This document shows, piece after piece, positions 36,127 to 43,448 of a stretch of 64,000 nucleotides of DNA. The stretch comes from Glycomyces xiaoerkulensis. Its GTDB lineage: Bacteria; Actinomycetota; Actinomycetes; Mycobacteriales; Micromonosporaceae. A model generated the notes under the pieces. It was not told the origin of the DNA and searched no databases. It worked only from the letters and a program-made list of their open reading frames with translations. The translations under genes were made by a program, and so were the position numbers. The first letter of the stretch is position 1. Every line of letters starts with the position of its first letter. The stretch covers positions 1-64,000 of the forward strand of contig NZ_PGGV01000007.1 of NCBI RefSeq assembly GCF_002798405.1. Direction: 5' to 3'.

Positions 36127-37344
36127 TCAGGAATCGAGAAGCGCGGCCCGGCCGGCGCGCATAGCCTGGTGGCCATGACTTCCATCGAATCGATCACCAT
36201 CGAGGCCGACGACCCGGCGGCCGCCGAAGCGTTCTACACCACCGCCTTCGGGCTGGACGAGCGGCAGGTGCGCCTGCGGTCGGCGCAGGCGCCGACGACC
36301 GGCTTCCGCGGGTTCACGCTGTCGCTGATCGTCGCCCAGCCGGCGGACGCCGACGCCTTGGTCGGCGCCGCCCTCGAGGCCGGCGCCGAGGAACTGAAGC
36401 CGGCGGCGAAGTCGTTCTGGGGCTACGGGGGCGTCGTGCGGGCCCCGGACGGCACGATCTGGCAGGTCTCGACCTCGAAGAAGAAGAACTCCGGACCGGC
36501 GAGCCGGAAGTTCGACCAGATCGTGCTCCTGCTGGGCGTCGCGGACGTGGCCGCCACGAAGCGGTTCTACGTCGACCGCGGCCTGGCGGTGGGAAAGAGC
36601 TTCGGCCGCAAGTACGTGGAGTTCGATACGCCGTCGAGCCCGGTCAATCTGGCCCTGTACGGTCGCCGCGCGCTGGCCAAGGTCGCCGGCGTCTCCGCAG
36701 AGGGCTCGGGTTCGCACCGGATCGTGATCGTCGGCGAGGCCGGGCCGTTCACCGACCCGGACGGGTTCGAGTGGGAGGCCGCCGGCTAAGGCTCGGGGCC
36801 CGGTAGCGTAGCCGGCGCGGCGGTTGAGTTCGCCGGTCTGCCGGTCGAGCCAGTCGATCTCGGTGAGGTTGACCGAGCGGTGGATCTGCATGAGGCCCTT
36901 CCGGAAGGGCGACTCGAGCCGTTCGGGCGGCACCGGTCGGCCGGCTTCGTCGTAGAACAGTTGCGTGGGCTGGTCCAGGTACTCCCGGCGCCGGGCCAGG
37001 ACGATCGCCTGTTCGCGGGGGTTGTCGAGGTGGTGCAGGAACGCCAGCAGCACGTACCACTTGTTGTCGTCGGTGATGAACACCGGTTCGGGGTTGCGCA
37101 GCCACCGGCGGAGCTGGTCGGTGCCCTCCTGGGTGATCTCGAGCATGTGCCGCGGGGCGGCGACCGAGCCGGGGGCGGTGCGGCGGGTGAGGCATCCGGC
37201 CTCTTCGAGTTTCTTGATGGTGGGGTAGAGGGTCCCGTCGGCGATGGGCCGTACGTGCCCGGCGAGGGCCGCGACCCGGTTCTTGAGGTCGTATCCGTGC
37301 AGCGGGAAGTCGCGCAGGAACCCGAGTATCGCCATCTTCAGCAT
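36127..37344 (-). CDS. PadR-family regulator with abnormal antisense extension (probable lost stop or frameshift)
   Basis: The first 180 residues are a full PadR regulator: winged helix (MLKMAILGFLRDFPLHGYDLK ... GTLYPTIKKLEEAGCLTRR) and the Vir_act_alpha_C dimerisation helices ending near DWLDRQTGELNRR. Relatives stop about there. Here the frame stays open for 225 more codons, to 36127, running antisense through the whole VOC gene. Removing one C from the GGGGCCC run at 36795-36801 would give a stop at 36786-36788, interlocked with the VOC stop as in six other pairs. So either a frameshift, a sequencing error, or a real long fusion. The ATG at 37344 is preceded by an AT-rich stretch (37368-37376) that could be promoter and operator. 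Confidence 0.7.
   Translation of the reverse strand: MLKMAILGFLRDFPLHGYDLKNRVAALAGHVRPIADGTLYPTIKKLEEAGCLTRRTAPGSVAAPRHMLEITQEGTDQLRRWLRNPEPVFITDDNKWYVLLAFLHHLDNPREQAIVLARRREYLDQPTQLFYDEAGRPVPPERLESPFRKGLMQIHRSVNLTEIDWLDRQTGELNRRAGYATGPRALAGGLPLEPVRVGERPGLADDHDPVRTRALCGDAGDLGQRAATVQGQIDRARRRIELHVLAAEALSHRQAAVDVEPLRGGHVRDAQQEHDLVELPARRSGVLLLRGRDLPDRAVRGPHDAPVAPERLRRRLQFLGAGLEGGADQGVGVRRLGDDQRQREPAEAGRRRLRRPQAHLPLVQPEGGGVERFGGRRVVGLDGDRFDGSHGHQAMRAGRAALLDS
36175..36789 (+). CDS. VOC-superfamily (glyoxalase-like) protein
   Basis: A 204-residue protein made of two beta-alpha-beta-beta-beta modules (about 4-100 and 115-200), with ITIEADDPAAAEAFYTTAFGL and VLLLGVADVAATKRFYVDRGL as matching starts. 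Members of the superfamily bind a metal and act as glyoxalases, dioxygenases or resistance proteins; the metal ligands are not clear here. ATG at 36175 follows TAGCCT (36162-36167) by 7 nt, so it is predicted leaderless. The stop TAA lies where the convergent PadR gene would be expected to end. Confidence 0.85.
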   Translation: MTSIESITIEADDPAAAEAFYTTAFGLDERQVRLRSAQAPTTGFRGFTLSLIVAQPADADALVGAALEAGAEELKPAAKSFWGYGGVVRAPDGTIWQVSTSKKKNSGPASRKFDQIVLLLGVADVAATKRFYVDRGLAVGKSFGRKYVEFDTPSSPVNLALYGRRALAKVAGVSAEGSGSHRIVIVGEAGPFTDPDGFEWEAAG

Positions 37345-37435
37345 GCGTCCATCATGACACAACAGCAAATATATATCGACACCGAGGTTTTAGACCTCTC
37401 CGGGTCCCCACCGCCGCAGGCACCGCAGAACAGGA

Positions 37436-37481
37436 GCGCGGGCTAAGCCCGCGCCCTCACCAAAGACCTCCGGCGGCTCGG
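37436..37481 (+). repeat. Repeat copy A, right after the HsdR-N-like gene
   Basis: A hairpin (GCGCGGGC 37436-37443, loop TAA, GCCCGCGC 37447-37454) followed by CCCTCACCAA and a CCTCCGGCG segment. The 45-base unit is nearly identical to copy B at 38934-38978 and in the same orientation. It starts one base beyond the stop of the minus-strand gene, so it can also act as its terminator. Confidence 0.8.
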
Positions 37482-38576
37482 TCAGTCCACGTACCTGCGG
37501 ACGGATTCGCGGATGGGGTCGGCGTACAGGTAGATGTCGTCGAGGGAGTCGATCGCGTGGCGAGACTCGTTCTTGTCGGCGTCGAAGGTGCCGATGTACT
37601 TCTTCCGCTTCCCGTTGAAGTGCAGGCGCGCGATCGGCTTGCGGTTGTTGTCGTCGAGAATGATCGCGAAATAGGACTTGGCGTCTCGCTGGACGATCCG
37701 ATGCGGCTTGACCTGGCTGCACGCGATGGCTTTCACGATCTGGTATCCGCCGATCTCTTCGAGTGTCGTCTCGACTCCGGTTTCGCGTTCGGCGTCCGTG
37801 TCGTTCTCGGTCTCCTGCTTCACGGGTTCAGAGGTCTCGGGCTCGGCCGACTCCGGGAAGTTCGAACCCAGCGCTGATTGGAGCCGGGCGTTGACCTGAT
37901 CGTTGATGAACTGGCGGGCGGCCTTCATGACCAGCGGGGTGAACTGCTCGCGGGCCTTCTGGGTGAAGGCCCGGTCGTAGACGCGCGTGGTGAGGAACCG
38001 GACCCATTCGACGTCCGGCTCCTTGAACTGGTCGGCGAGGGTGCGCTTGATCTGTCCGATGTACTTGAGTTCCTCGGCGGCGCTGATGATCGAATCGAGA
38101 TTGAACGCCTCCTTGGTGAGCTTGCGGAGCTCCGGAAGCAGGGTCTCGTCGAGGTCGCCGAAGTCGAGCACGAGAAACGGTTTCGAATCCATCCGGTTCG
38201 ACGCCTCGAGATCGGTGTAGAACTGGTACACCTCACCGTTGGTGAGGACCGCGATCCTCGCGTTCGTGACCGCGAAATACCGATAGAGCTGTGAGGCGTG
38301 CTCGACGGTGAGCCGTTCCTTCGACCGCTTGCACTCGAAGAGGATCTGCACCTCCCCGTCGCGGAGGATCGCGTAATCGACTTTCTCGCCCTTCTTCATC
38401 CCCACATCGGCGGTGAATTCGGGGATGACCTCCAGGGGATCGAAAACGTCGTAGCCGAGGACGTTGGAGATGAAGGGCAGGATGAAGGCGGTCTTCGCCG
38501 CCTCTTCGGTCTCGATCATCTCGCACTCGCTCCGCACCTTCGTAGTGAGTGCCGAGATCTTCTCGTTGAAGTCCAT
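37482..38576 (-). CDS. Orphan type I restriction HsdR N-terminal domain protein
   Basis: A 364-residue protein. Residues about 20-200 form the HsdR-N-type PD-(D/E)XK nuclease fold: EEAAKTAFILPFISNVLGYDVF, EFTADVGMKKGEKVDYAIL, then LFECKRSKERL, which supplies the D-x(n)-ExK catalytic residues. A charged linker (about 235-275) leads to a C-terminal beta domain (GGYQIVKAIACSQVKPHRIV ...). No methylase or specificity gene is present, so it is not a complete restriction system. AAAGGA precedes the ATG at 38576. Codons are less GC-rich than the neighbours' and the gene is flanked by repeat copies, pointing to horizontal transfer. It may be defensive; this is inference. Confidence 0.88.
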   Translation of the reverse strand: MDFNEKISALTTKVRSECEMIETEEAAKTAFILPFISNVLGYDVFDPLEVIPEFTADVGMKKGEKVDYAILRDGEVQILFECKRSKERLTVEHASQLYRYFAVTNARIAVLTNGEVYQFYTDLEASNRMDSKPFLVLDFGDLDETLLPELRKLTKEAFNLDSIISAAEELKYIGQIKRTLADQFKEPDVEWVRFLTTRVYDRAFTQKAREQFTPLVMKAARQFINDQVNARLQSALGSNFPESAEPETSEPVKQETENDTDAERETGVETTLEEIGGYQIVKAIACSQVKPHRIVQRDAKSYFAIILDDNNRKPIARLHFNGKRKKYIGTFDADKNESRHAIDSLDDIYLYADPIRESVRRYVD

Positions 38577-38933
38577 CTCTCATTCCTTTGCGGTCTGAAA
38601 CTCGTGGTGTCGCCGGGTCTGCCGGTCATATGGGGGCACACGGTTCCGGAAGCACGGTTCAGGAAGTATGCGCGACATATGACATAGGGGAGGAGTCGTG
38701 GTCTGGAGCCGGCTGGCGGACTTCATACTCGCGACCGTTGGGGAGGAGCTTAGGGCAGAGCGGCTGAAGGAACAATCCCCGTAACCGCTCCAGGTGAATG
38801 CGGCCGGACGACGATTCCAGGGTCGTGCACAATTTCCGTGCATTCGGAGAAAATCTGAGCATTGAACAGATTATATATTGATTACAATGCATCTTTGTTG
38901 CCGCACCGGCTCACCCGAAACCCGACTGACGAA
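38577..38933. other. Lower-GC intergenic stretch beside the HsdR-N-like gene
   Basis: About 360 bases, clearly richer in A and T than the rest of the window (for example around 38845-38895). It contains two imperfect direct repeats, GGTTCCGGAAG and GGTTCAGGAAG (around 38642-38665), two CATATG words, and one possible 28-codon gene listed separately. There is no larger convincing gene. Confidence 0.5.
38698..38784 (+). CDS. Possible 28-residue peptide gene
   Basis: GTG at 38698 follows the very strong ribosome site GGGGAGGAG by 2-4 nt, and the frame ends in TAA at 38784. The peptide, VVWSRLADFILATVGEEL followed by RAERLKEQSP, would form one amphipathic helix with a hydrophobic start and a charged end. 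The size recalls small toxins or leader peptides, but there is no family evidence and such short frames occur by chance. Confidence 0.3.
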   Translation: MVWSRLADFILATVGEELRAERLKEQSP

Positions 38934-38978
38934 CGCGGGCTGCGCCCGCGCCCTCACCAACAGCCTCCGGCGCTCAGG
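38934..38978 (+). repeat. Repeat copy B, downstream of the murA paralogue
   Basis: A hairpin (CGCGGGC 38934-38940, loop TGC, GCCCGCG 38944-38950) followed by CCCTCACCAA and a CCTCCGGCG segment, matching copy A base for base except for the loop and a few positions near the end. It lies 50 bases beyond the stop of the minus-strand murA-like gene. The two copies bracket the HsdR-N-like gene as direct repeats 1.5 kb apart. Confidence 0.8.
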
Positions 38979-39028
38979 TTCAAAGCAGGCGAGGCTAGGG
39001 AGCCGGACGCCTCACATGCCAGCGGGGT

Positions 39029-40384
39029 TCACTCGTCCCAGAAGACCTCGATCTCGGCGCCGAGTTTCTGGAGGCGCTCGACGAGCTGCTCGTATCCGCG
39101 GTGGATCACGTTGACGTGGCGGAGCACGGAGGTGCCCTTGGCGCGGAGCATCGCCAGCAGCAGCACGACCGCCGGGCGCAGCGCCGGCGGGCACACCACC
39201 TCGGTGCCCGACCACCGCACCGGTCCATCCACATAGATCCGGTGGGGGTCGAGGAGGCGCACCTGGGCCCCGAGCCGGTTGAGCTCGGTCAGGTAGATCG
39301 CCCGGTTCTCGTACACCCAGTCGTGGATGAGGGTCGATCCTTCGGCGCAGGAGGCGATCAGCGCGAAGAACGGCAGGTTGTCGATGTTCAGACCCGGGAA
39401 CGGCATCGGGTGGATCTTGTCGGTCGGGGCCCGCAACCGGGAGGGCTGGACCGTGACGTCGGTCAGCCGGGTGCGGCCGTTCGCGGCCAGGTACTCCTCG
39501 CCGCAGGAATAGCGCAGCCCCATCTCCTCGGCGCAGGCCAGCTCGATCTCGACGAATTCGATCGGCACCCGGCCCACCGTGACCTCCGATTCGGTCACGA
39601 TCGCCGCCGCGATCAGGCTCCAGGCCTCGATCGGGTCCTCAGAGGGCGCGTAGTCGACGTCGGTGTCGATCTCGCCGCGGCCGTGGACGGTGATCGTGGT
39701 CGTTCCGATCCCGTCGATGCGCACCCCCAGCCGCTCGAGGAAGAAGCACAGGTCCTGGACCATGTAGTTGCAGGAGGCGTTGCGGATCGTGGTCACGGCC
39801 GGGAACCTGGCGGCGGCCATGATCGCGTTCTCGGTGACGGTGTCCCCGCGTTCGGTCAGCACGATCGACCGCGGCGGTTCGACCTCGGTCTTGACCGAGG
39901 CGTGGTAGCAGCCGTGGGAGGTTTCCACCGACAGCCCGAACCGGCGCAGGGCCACCATGTGCGGTTCGACCGTCCGGTCGCCCAGGTCGCACCCACCGGC
40001 GAACGGCAGTTCGAACTCGGGGTATTCGTGCAGCAGCGGCCCCAGGAACATGATGATCGAACGCGTCCGCCGGGCCGCCTCGGCATCGATGCGCGACAGG
40101 TCCAGCCGCTCGGGCGGGGTCAGCTCCAGATCCCCGTCGTCGCCGAGCCAGCGGTGCCGCACGCCCATGCTGTCCAGGACCCGCAGGATCCGGTTGACCT
40201 CTTCGATCCGGGCCACTCGCCGCAGCGTCGTGGTCCCCTGGTTCAGCAGGCTCGCGCACAGCAGGGCGACACCGGCGTTCTTGGAGGTCTTGACGTCTAT
40301 CGACCCCGACAACGTGGTGCCGCCGCGGACGCGCAGGTGCATCGGGGCCGGCGCCGCCGCCACGCCGGTCTCGGTATCGGACAT
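39029..40384 (-). CDS. murA: UDP-N-acetylglucosamine 1-carboxyvinyltransferase-like enzyme (MurA family)
   Basis: A 451-residue EPSP-synthase-fold enzyme. MurA adds enolpyruvate from PEP to UDP-GlcNAc, the first committed step of peptidoglycan synthesis. Family features: SGSIDVKTSKNAGVALLCASLL (the Lys/Asn pair of the active site), GGCDLGDRTVEPH, with the catalytic cysteine as in canonical GGCxIGxRPxD, and NIDNLPFFALI near the end. Differences around the motif (DRTVEPH rather than RPVDLH) suggest a MurA paralogue. ATG at 40384 follows TAGGCT (40391-40396) by 6 nt. A LysR gene lies just upstream on the same strand. Confidence 0.85.
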   Translation of the reverse strand: MSDTETGVAAAPAPMHLRVRGGTTLSGSIDVKTSKNAGVALLCASLLNQGTTTLRRVARIEEVNRILRVLDSMGVRHRWLGDDGDLELTPPERLDLSRIDAEAARRTRSIIMFLGPLLHEYPEFELPFAGGCDLGDRTVEPHMVALRRFGLSVETSHGCYHASVKTEVEPPRSIVLTERGDTVTENAIMAAARFPAVTTIRNASCNYMVQDLCFFLERLGVRIDGIGTTTITVHGRGEIDTDVDYAPSEDPIEAWSLIAAAIVTESEVTVGRVPIEFVEIELACAEEMGLRYSCGEEYLAANGRTRLTDVTVQPSRLRAPTDKIHPMPFPGLNIDNLPFFALIASCAEGSTLIHDWVYENRAIYLTELNRLGAQVRLLDPHRIYVDGPVRWSGTEVVCPPALRPAVVLLLAMLRAKGTSVLRHVNVIHRGYEQLVERLQKLGAEIEVFWDE

Positions 40385-40402
40385 GGCGACAGCCTATCGG
40401 TT

Positions 40403-41347
40403 TCAGGACGCTTCGGGATACTCCTGCGCCGGACCGATGCCCTCGGCCTCCCGGACCAGCTCGTTGAGCAGCTCCAACACCGCCGCCACCGACGGGCGGC
40501 CCTCCCCGCCGCGCAGCGTCACCGCCCGGAAGTGCCGGAACGGCGTGAAAGGCCCGCTGACCGGCACCCGCACCAGGTCGAGGTGCGGCGGCAGATCGAC
40601 CAGGCGGGGGATGAGCGCGACCCCCATCTGGTGGGCGACCATGATCGCGATCACGGCCCATTCGCGGGCCTCACCCACCACGGTGGGCCGGAACCCCGCG
40701 TTCGAGCAGGCGGTGAGCACGTGCCTGCGGTGGATCGACCCCGGCACCCCCAGGACCCACGGCTCGCGCTCCAGCGACCGCAGGTCGACCGACTCGTCCT
40801 CCACGTAGTGGTGTCCGCCCGGCACGACCAGGTCGAACGGGTCGGTGAACACCGTCTGCGAGTCGAAGCGGATGTCCTCCGGCGGCGGGTTGTCCGGCGT
40901 CGCCTCCACCAGCGCCAGATCGGCCTCGCCGGCGAACAGCAGATCGAAGCTCTCCGAGGCCTCGGTCTCCCGCAGCCGCAGTTCCATGGCGGGGAAGCGG
41001 TCGCGGGCGCGATCGACCAGCGGAGCCAGGAGCGTGGAGATGGCGGTGGGGAACCCGCACAGGCGCAGCAGCCCCGACGGTTCGCCCTCGGTGGCTTGGA
41101 GTTCGGCCTCTGCCAGGCGCCACATCGCCTCGATCGCATCGATGTGGGCCAGCAGGATCTGGGCGGCCGAGGACAGCCGCACGCGCCTGCCGTGGGGCTC
41201 GAGCAGGGGTACCCCGAGCTCTTTGGACAGCAGGCGAATCTGCTGGGAGGCGGCCGAAGTCGACATGTGCAGCGACTTGGCCGCGCTCGAGACGGTCCCG
41301 TGGTGCGCAATGGCGCGCAGCACGTGGAGTCGGCGCAGATCGATCAC
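40403..41347 (-). CDS. LysR-family transcriptional regulator
   Basis: A 314-residue regulator: winged helix-turn-helix (about 1-65, LRRLHVLRAIAHHGTVSSAAKSLHMSTSAASQQI, with the usual LysR spacing), linker helix, and a periplasmic-binding-like effector domain (about 90-300). The effector is unknown. The GTG at 41347 has GGGAGGGG 8 nt upstream. A 17-bp dyad at 41387-41403, in the gap to the divergent small gene, is the likely site for autoregulation and for control of the small gene. It is 18 bases upstream of murA on the same strand, but murA has its own leaderless promoter. Confidence 0.93.
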   Translation of the reverse strand: MIDLRRLHVLRAIAHHGTVSSAAKSLHMSTSAASQQIRLLSKELGVPLLEPHGRRVRLSSAAQILLAHIDAIEAMWRLAEAELQATEGEPSGLLRLCGFPTAISTLLAPLVDRARDRFPAMELRLRETEASESFDLLFAGEADLALVEATPDNPPPEDIRFDSQTVFTDPFDLVVPGGHHYVEDESVDLRSLEREPWVLGVPGSIHRRHVLTACSNAGFRPTVVGEAREWAVIAIMVAHQMGVALIPRLVDLPPHLDLVRVPVSGPFTPFRHFRAVTLRGGEGRPSVAAVLELLNELVREAEGIGPAQEYPEAS

Positions 41348-41386
41348 GGCGTGGCCCCTCCCGACGCTTAAGCCTTCACTTCACGA

Positions 41387-41403
41387 TGAGTTTCGCAAAC
41401 TCA
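41387..41403. promoter_or_regulatory. LysR-type operator candidate
   Basis: TGAGTTT-CGC-AAACTCA is a perfect 7-bp-arm dyad with a 3-base centre. It has the T-N11-A form typical of LysR operators and lies 40 bases before the lysR start. Confidence 0.6.
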
Positions 41404-41454
41404 AGCCGCAGCCGTATTGTCCCCCGCGCCAATCCAGCCGTACATTCGATGCAC

Positions 41455-41470
41455 GGGCGCGATCGCGCCC
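41455..41470. repeat. 16-bp perfect palindrome GGGCGCGATCGCGCCC
   Basis: A perfect palindrome in the leader or promoter region of the small zinc-ribbon gene, 43 bases before its start. It could be a second operator or simply a hairpin; no protein can be assigned. Confidence 0.5.
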
Positions 41471-41512
41471 CGGACTCGTCGAATCCCGATCACCCTGTGA
41501 GGAGGAAGGCCC

Positions 41513-41704
41513 ATGCTGCGCTGCCCGTACTGCGGTTGGCCCGAGGAAGAACCGGTTGCGACCGTCTCGGTCCATCCGACGCCGTCGGGGGTCACCTTGT
41601 GGACCCGCTGCGCCTGCGGGTCACTTCAGACCAGGGTGCTGCGCGGGTCCCGTGCGATCGTGACCGCTCGCAGCCGCCCGACGAAGCAGGCCGCCACCGC
41701 TTAG
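41513..41704 (+). CDS. Small zinc-ribbon-like protein
   Basis: A 63-residue protein with two cysteine pairs: CPYC at residues 4-7 and CAC at 33-35, spaced as in a zinc ribbon, followed by a basic tail (RVLRGSRAIVTARSRPTK) that could bind nucleic acid. No named family is recognised. GGAGGAAGG lies 3-4 nt before the ATG at 41513. It is divergent from the LysR gene and may be its target. Confidence 0.7.
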   Translation: MLRCPYCGWPEEEPVATVSVHPTPSGVTLWTRCACGSLQTRVLRGSRAIVTARSRPTKQAATA

Positions 41705-41736
41705 GCCCGGCCCCCGGCCGATCTCTCCGGATTCTC

Positions 41737-41771
41737 CGACGAACGCCGCCCTGGTGCGGCGGCCTTCGTCG
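41737..41771 (+). terminator. Bulged hairpin after the zinc-ribbon gene
   Basis: CGACGAA (41737-41743) pairs with TTCGTCG (41765-41771) and CGCCGC (41744-41749) with GCGGCG (41756-41761), leaving a GCC bulge. It stands 33 bases after the stop at 41704. Confidence 0.6.
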
Positions 41772-41822
41772 TGCCCTCCTTCCCTGCTGCCCTGCCGCGA
41801 GACGAAAGAAAGTTCACCTGCA

Positions 41823-42167
41823 ATGCCGGAGTTCGACCTGCGCATGTTTCTGCAGATCAGCGGCGCGCTGCTCTGCATCGTCAATTACGTCCTCATCCAG
41901 ACCCGGCGACTGGCGGCGACCCAACCCTCGTCGCTGATCATCGTCGCCTTCGGCGGCCTCATCCTGCTGTCCTCGGCGATCATGGGCGGCGACTGGGGCC
42001 TGATCCTGCTGGAGGTGTCGTGGCTGGTGATGGTGATCGTCACCCTGATCGTGCGGCATCGCGAGGCGGTCGCCGCCGCTACCGTGCCGACCGCGGCGAG
42101 TCCGGCGGCGATGACCTCGACCGGTGAACTGGAGCTGGTCGGGGTCGGCGATAGTCTGCACGTGTGA
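41823..42167 (+). CDS. CBU_0592-like small membrane protein
   Basis: A 114-residue protein with three hydrophobic helices (about 7-25, 38-55, 59-75) and a polar tail. The pattern FLQISGALLCIVNYVLIQTRRL ... WGLILLEVSWLVMV resembles the CBU_0592 domain found in many bacteria (from memory). Function is unknown. The ATG at 41823 has only a weak AAAGAAAG site. Its stop overlaps the next gene's GTG (GTGA), and the codons GAT AGT CTG near its end form the -10 hexamer TAGTCT of that gene. Confidence 0.75.
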   Translation: MPEFDLRMFLQISGALLCIVNYVLIQTRRLAATQPSSLIIVAFGGLILLSSAIMGGDWGLILLEVSWLVMVIVTLIVRHREAVAAATVPTAASPAAMTSTGELELVGVGDSLHV

Positions 42168-42811
42168 CGATTCGAGTGCTCATCGCCGACGACCAGGAGA
42201 TGGTGCGGGCCGGTTTCCGGGCGATCATCGACGCCCAACCCGACATGGAGGTGGTCGCCGACGCGGCCGACGGGGCCGAGGCCGTCGCCCTGACGCGGCG
42301 GCTCCGGCCCGAGGTGTGCCTGTTCGACATCCGGATGCCGCGGCTGGACGGACTGGAGGCCACCCGGACGCTGCTGTCGGGCGCGAACGACTCCGGCCCG
42401 CGCATCGTGGTCGTGACCACCTTCGACACCGATGAGTACGTCTACGGGGCGCTCCGGTCGGGCGCCACGGGGTTCCTGCTGAAAGACTCCGGCCCGACGC
42501 TGCTGGTGGAAGCGGTGCGGGCCGCCGCCGACGGCGAGTCGCTGGTCTCGCCTTCGGTGACGGTGCGGCTGCTGGAGCGCCTGAGCGAACCGGCCTCGCA
42601 GGGACCGCCGCCCGAGGAGGTCCTGACCGAACGGGAGCTGGACGTGGTCGAGCTGGTAGCACGGGGCCGGACGAACGCCGAGATCGCCGAGAAGCTGTTC
42701 GTGTCGGTCTCCACGGTCAAGACCCACATGGAGGCGACCCGGATGAAGCTGCAAGCGCGCAACCGCACCGAGATCGCCGTGTGGGCCTGGGAACACGGCG
42801 TCGTAGGCTGA
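42164..42811 (+). CDS. NarL/LuxR-family response regulator (orphan)
   Basis: A 215-residue response regulator. The receiver domain (1-118) has D9/D10 and the phospho-acceptor D54 in EVCLFDIRMPRLDGLEA; the LuxR helix-turn-helix is at about 148-208 (LTERELDVVELVARGRTNAEIAEKLFVSVSTVKTH). No histidine kinase is adjacent, so its partner lies elsewhere or it is a true orphan. The GTG at 42164 is both coupled to the upstream gene by a four-base overlap and preceded by TAGTCT (42152-42157) at 6 nt, so it could be made from two kinds of mRNA. Confidence 0.93.
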   Translation: MTIRVLIADDQEMVRAGFRAIIDAQPDMEVVADAADGAEAVALTRRLRPEVCLFDIRMPRLDGLEATRTLLSGANDSGPRIVVVTTFDTDEYVYGALRSGATGFLLKDSGPTLLVEAVRAAADGESLVSPSVTVRLLERLSEPASQGPPPEEVLTERELDVVELVARGRTNAEIAEKLFVSVSTVKTHMEATRMKLQARNRTEIAVWAWEHGVVG

Positions 42812-42817
42812 ATCACC

Positions 42818-43438
42818 GTGCGCACCATCGCCGTCGAGGAGTACACGTGCGAGACGGTCGTGAACCGGTCCCGGTTCGTCTGCACGCTCTACCGGGTGGG
42901 GGCCGAAGCCGAAGCACGGGAGCGGATCGCCTCTCACCGGAAGGCGAACTGGGACGCCACCCACAACTGCACCGCCCATGTACTCGACGGCGGGGGAGTG
43001 CAGCGGTCGGCCGACGACGGCGAGCCGGCCGGGACGGCGGGGGCTCCGATGCTGGAAGTGCTGCGCGGCCGTGATCTGACCGATGTGCTCGCGGTGGTGA
43101 CGCGCTATTTCGGCGGGGTGAAGCTGGGCGCGGGCGGTCTGGTGCGCGCCTACGGAGCGGCAGTGACGGCGGCGGTCGAACAGGCGGGCGTGGTGGCGCT
43201 GGCGTCCTGGCCGCGGCTGGTGGTGACCGCCGATTACGGCCGGGCCGGGAGCCTGGAGGGGCTGCTGCGGGCCCGGGGCGACGTCCGTCTGTTGCAAGTG
43301 GTCTATGGGGGTGTGGTGGAGTTCGATCTGGCCTGCGCCGACGCCGAGGTATTCGAGGACTGGCTGCTGGTGCAGACGTCGGGGGCGGTGCTGGTGGAGC
43401 CGCGCGGCGCGGTCCGGGTGGAGCTGCCGGCCGGTTGA
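42818..43438 (+). CDS. YigZ/IMPACT family protein
   Basis: A 206-residue member of the IMPACT/YigZ (UPF0029) family. The N-terminal domain carries RSRFVCTLYRV, ATHNCTAHV, SADDGEPAGTAGAPML and TRYFGGVKLGAGGLVRAYG, the family signature; a small ferredoxin-like domain follows (about 140-205). The yeast and mammalian relatives modulate translation control; the bacterial function is unsettled. GTG at 42818 lies 8 nt after TAGGCT (42804-42809), which overlaps the stop of the response regulator. It is convergent with arfB. Confidence 0.92.
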   Translation: MRTIAVEEYTCETVVNRSRFVCTLYRVGAEAEARERIASHRKANWDATHNCTAHVLDGGGVQRSADDGEPAGTAGAPMLEVLRGRDLTDVLAVVTRYFGGVKLGAGGLVRAYGAAVTAAVEQAGVVALASWPRLVVTADYGRAGSLEGLLRARGDVRLLQVVYGGVVEFDLACADAEVFEDWLLVQTSGAVLVEPRGAVRVELPAG

Positions 43439-43448
43439 GCCCGGCGCC

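Noticed and set aside
37482-38576. Complete type I restriction-modification system
   Set aside because: Only an HsdR-N-like protein is present; the helicase motor, HsdM and HsdS are missing in the neighbourhood.
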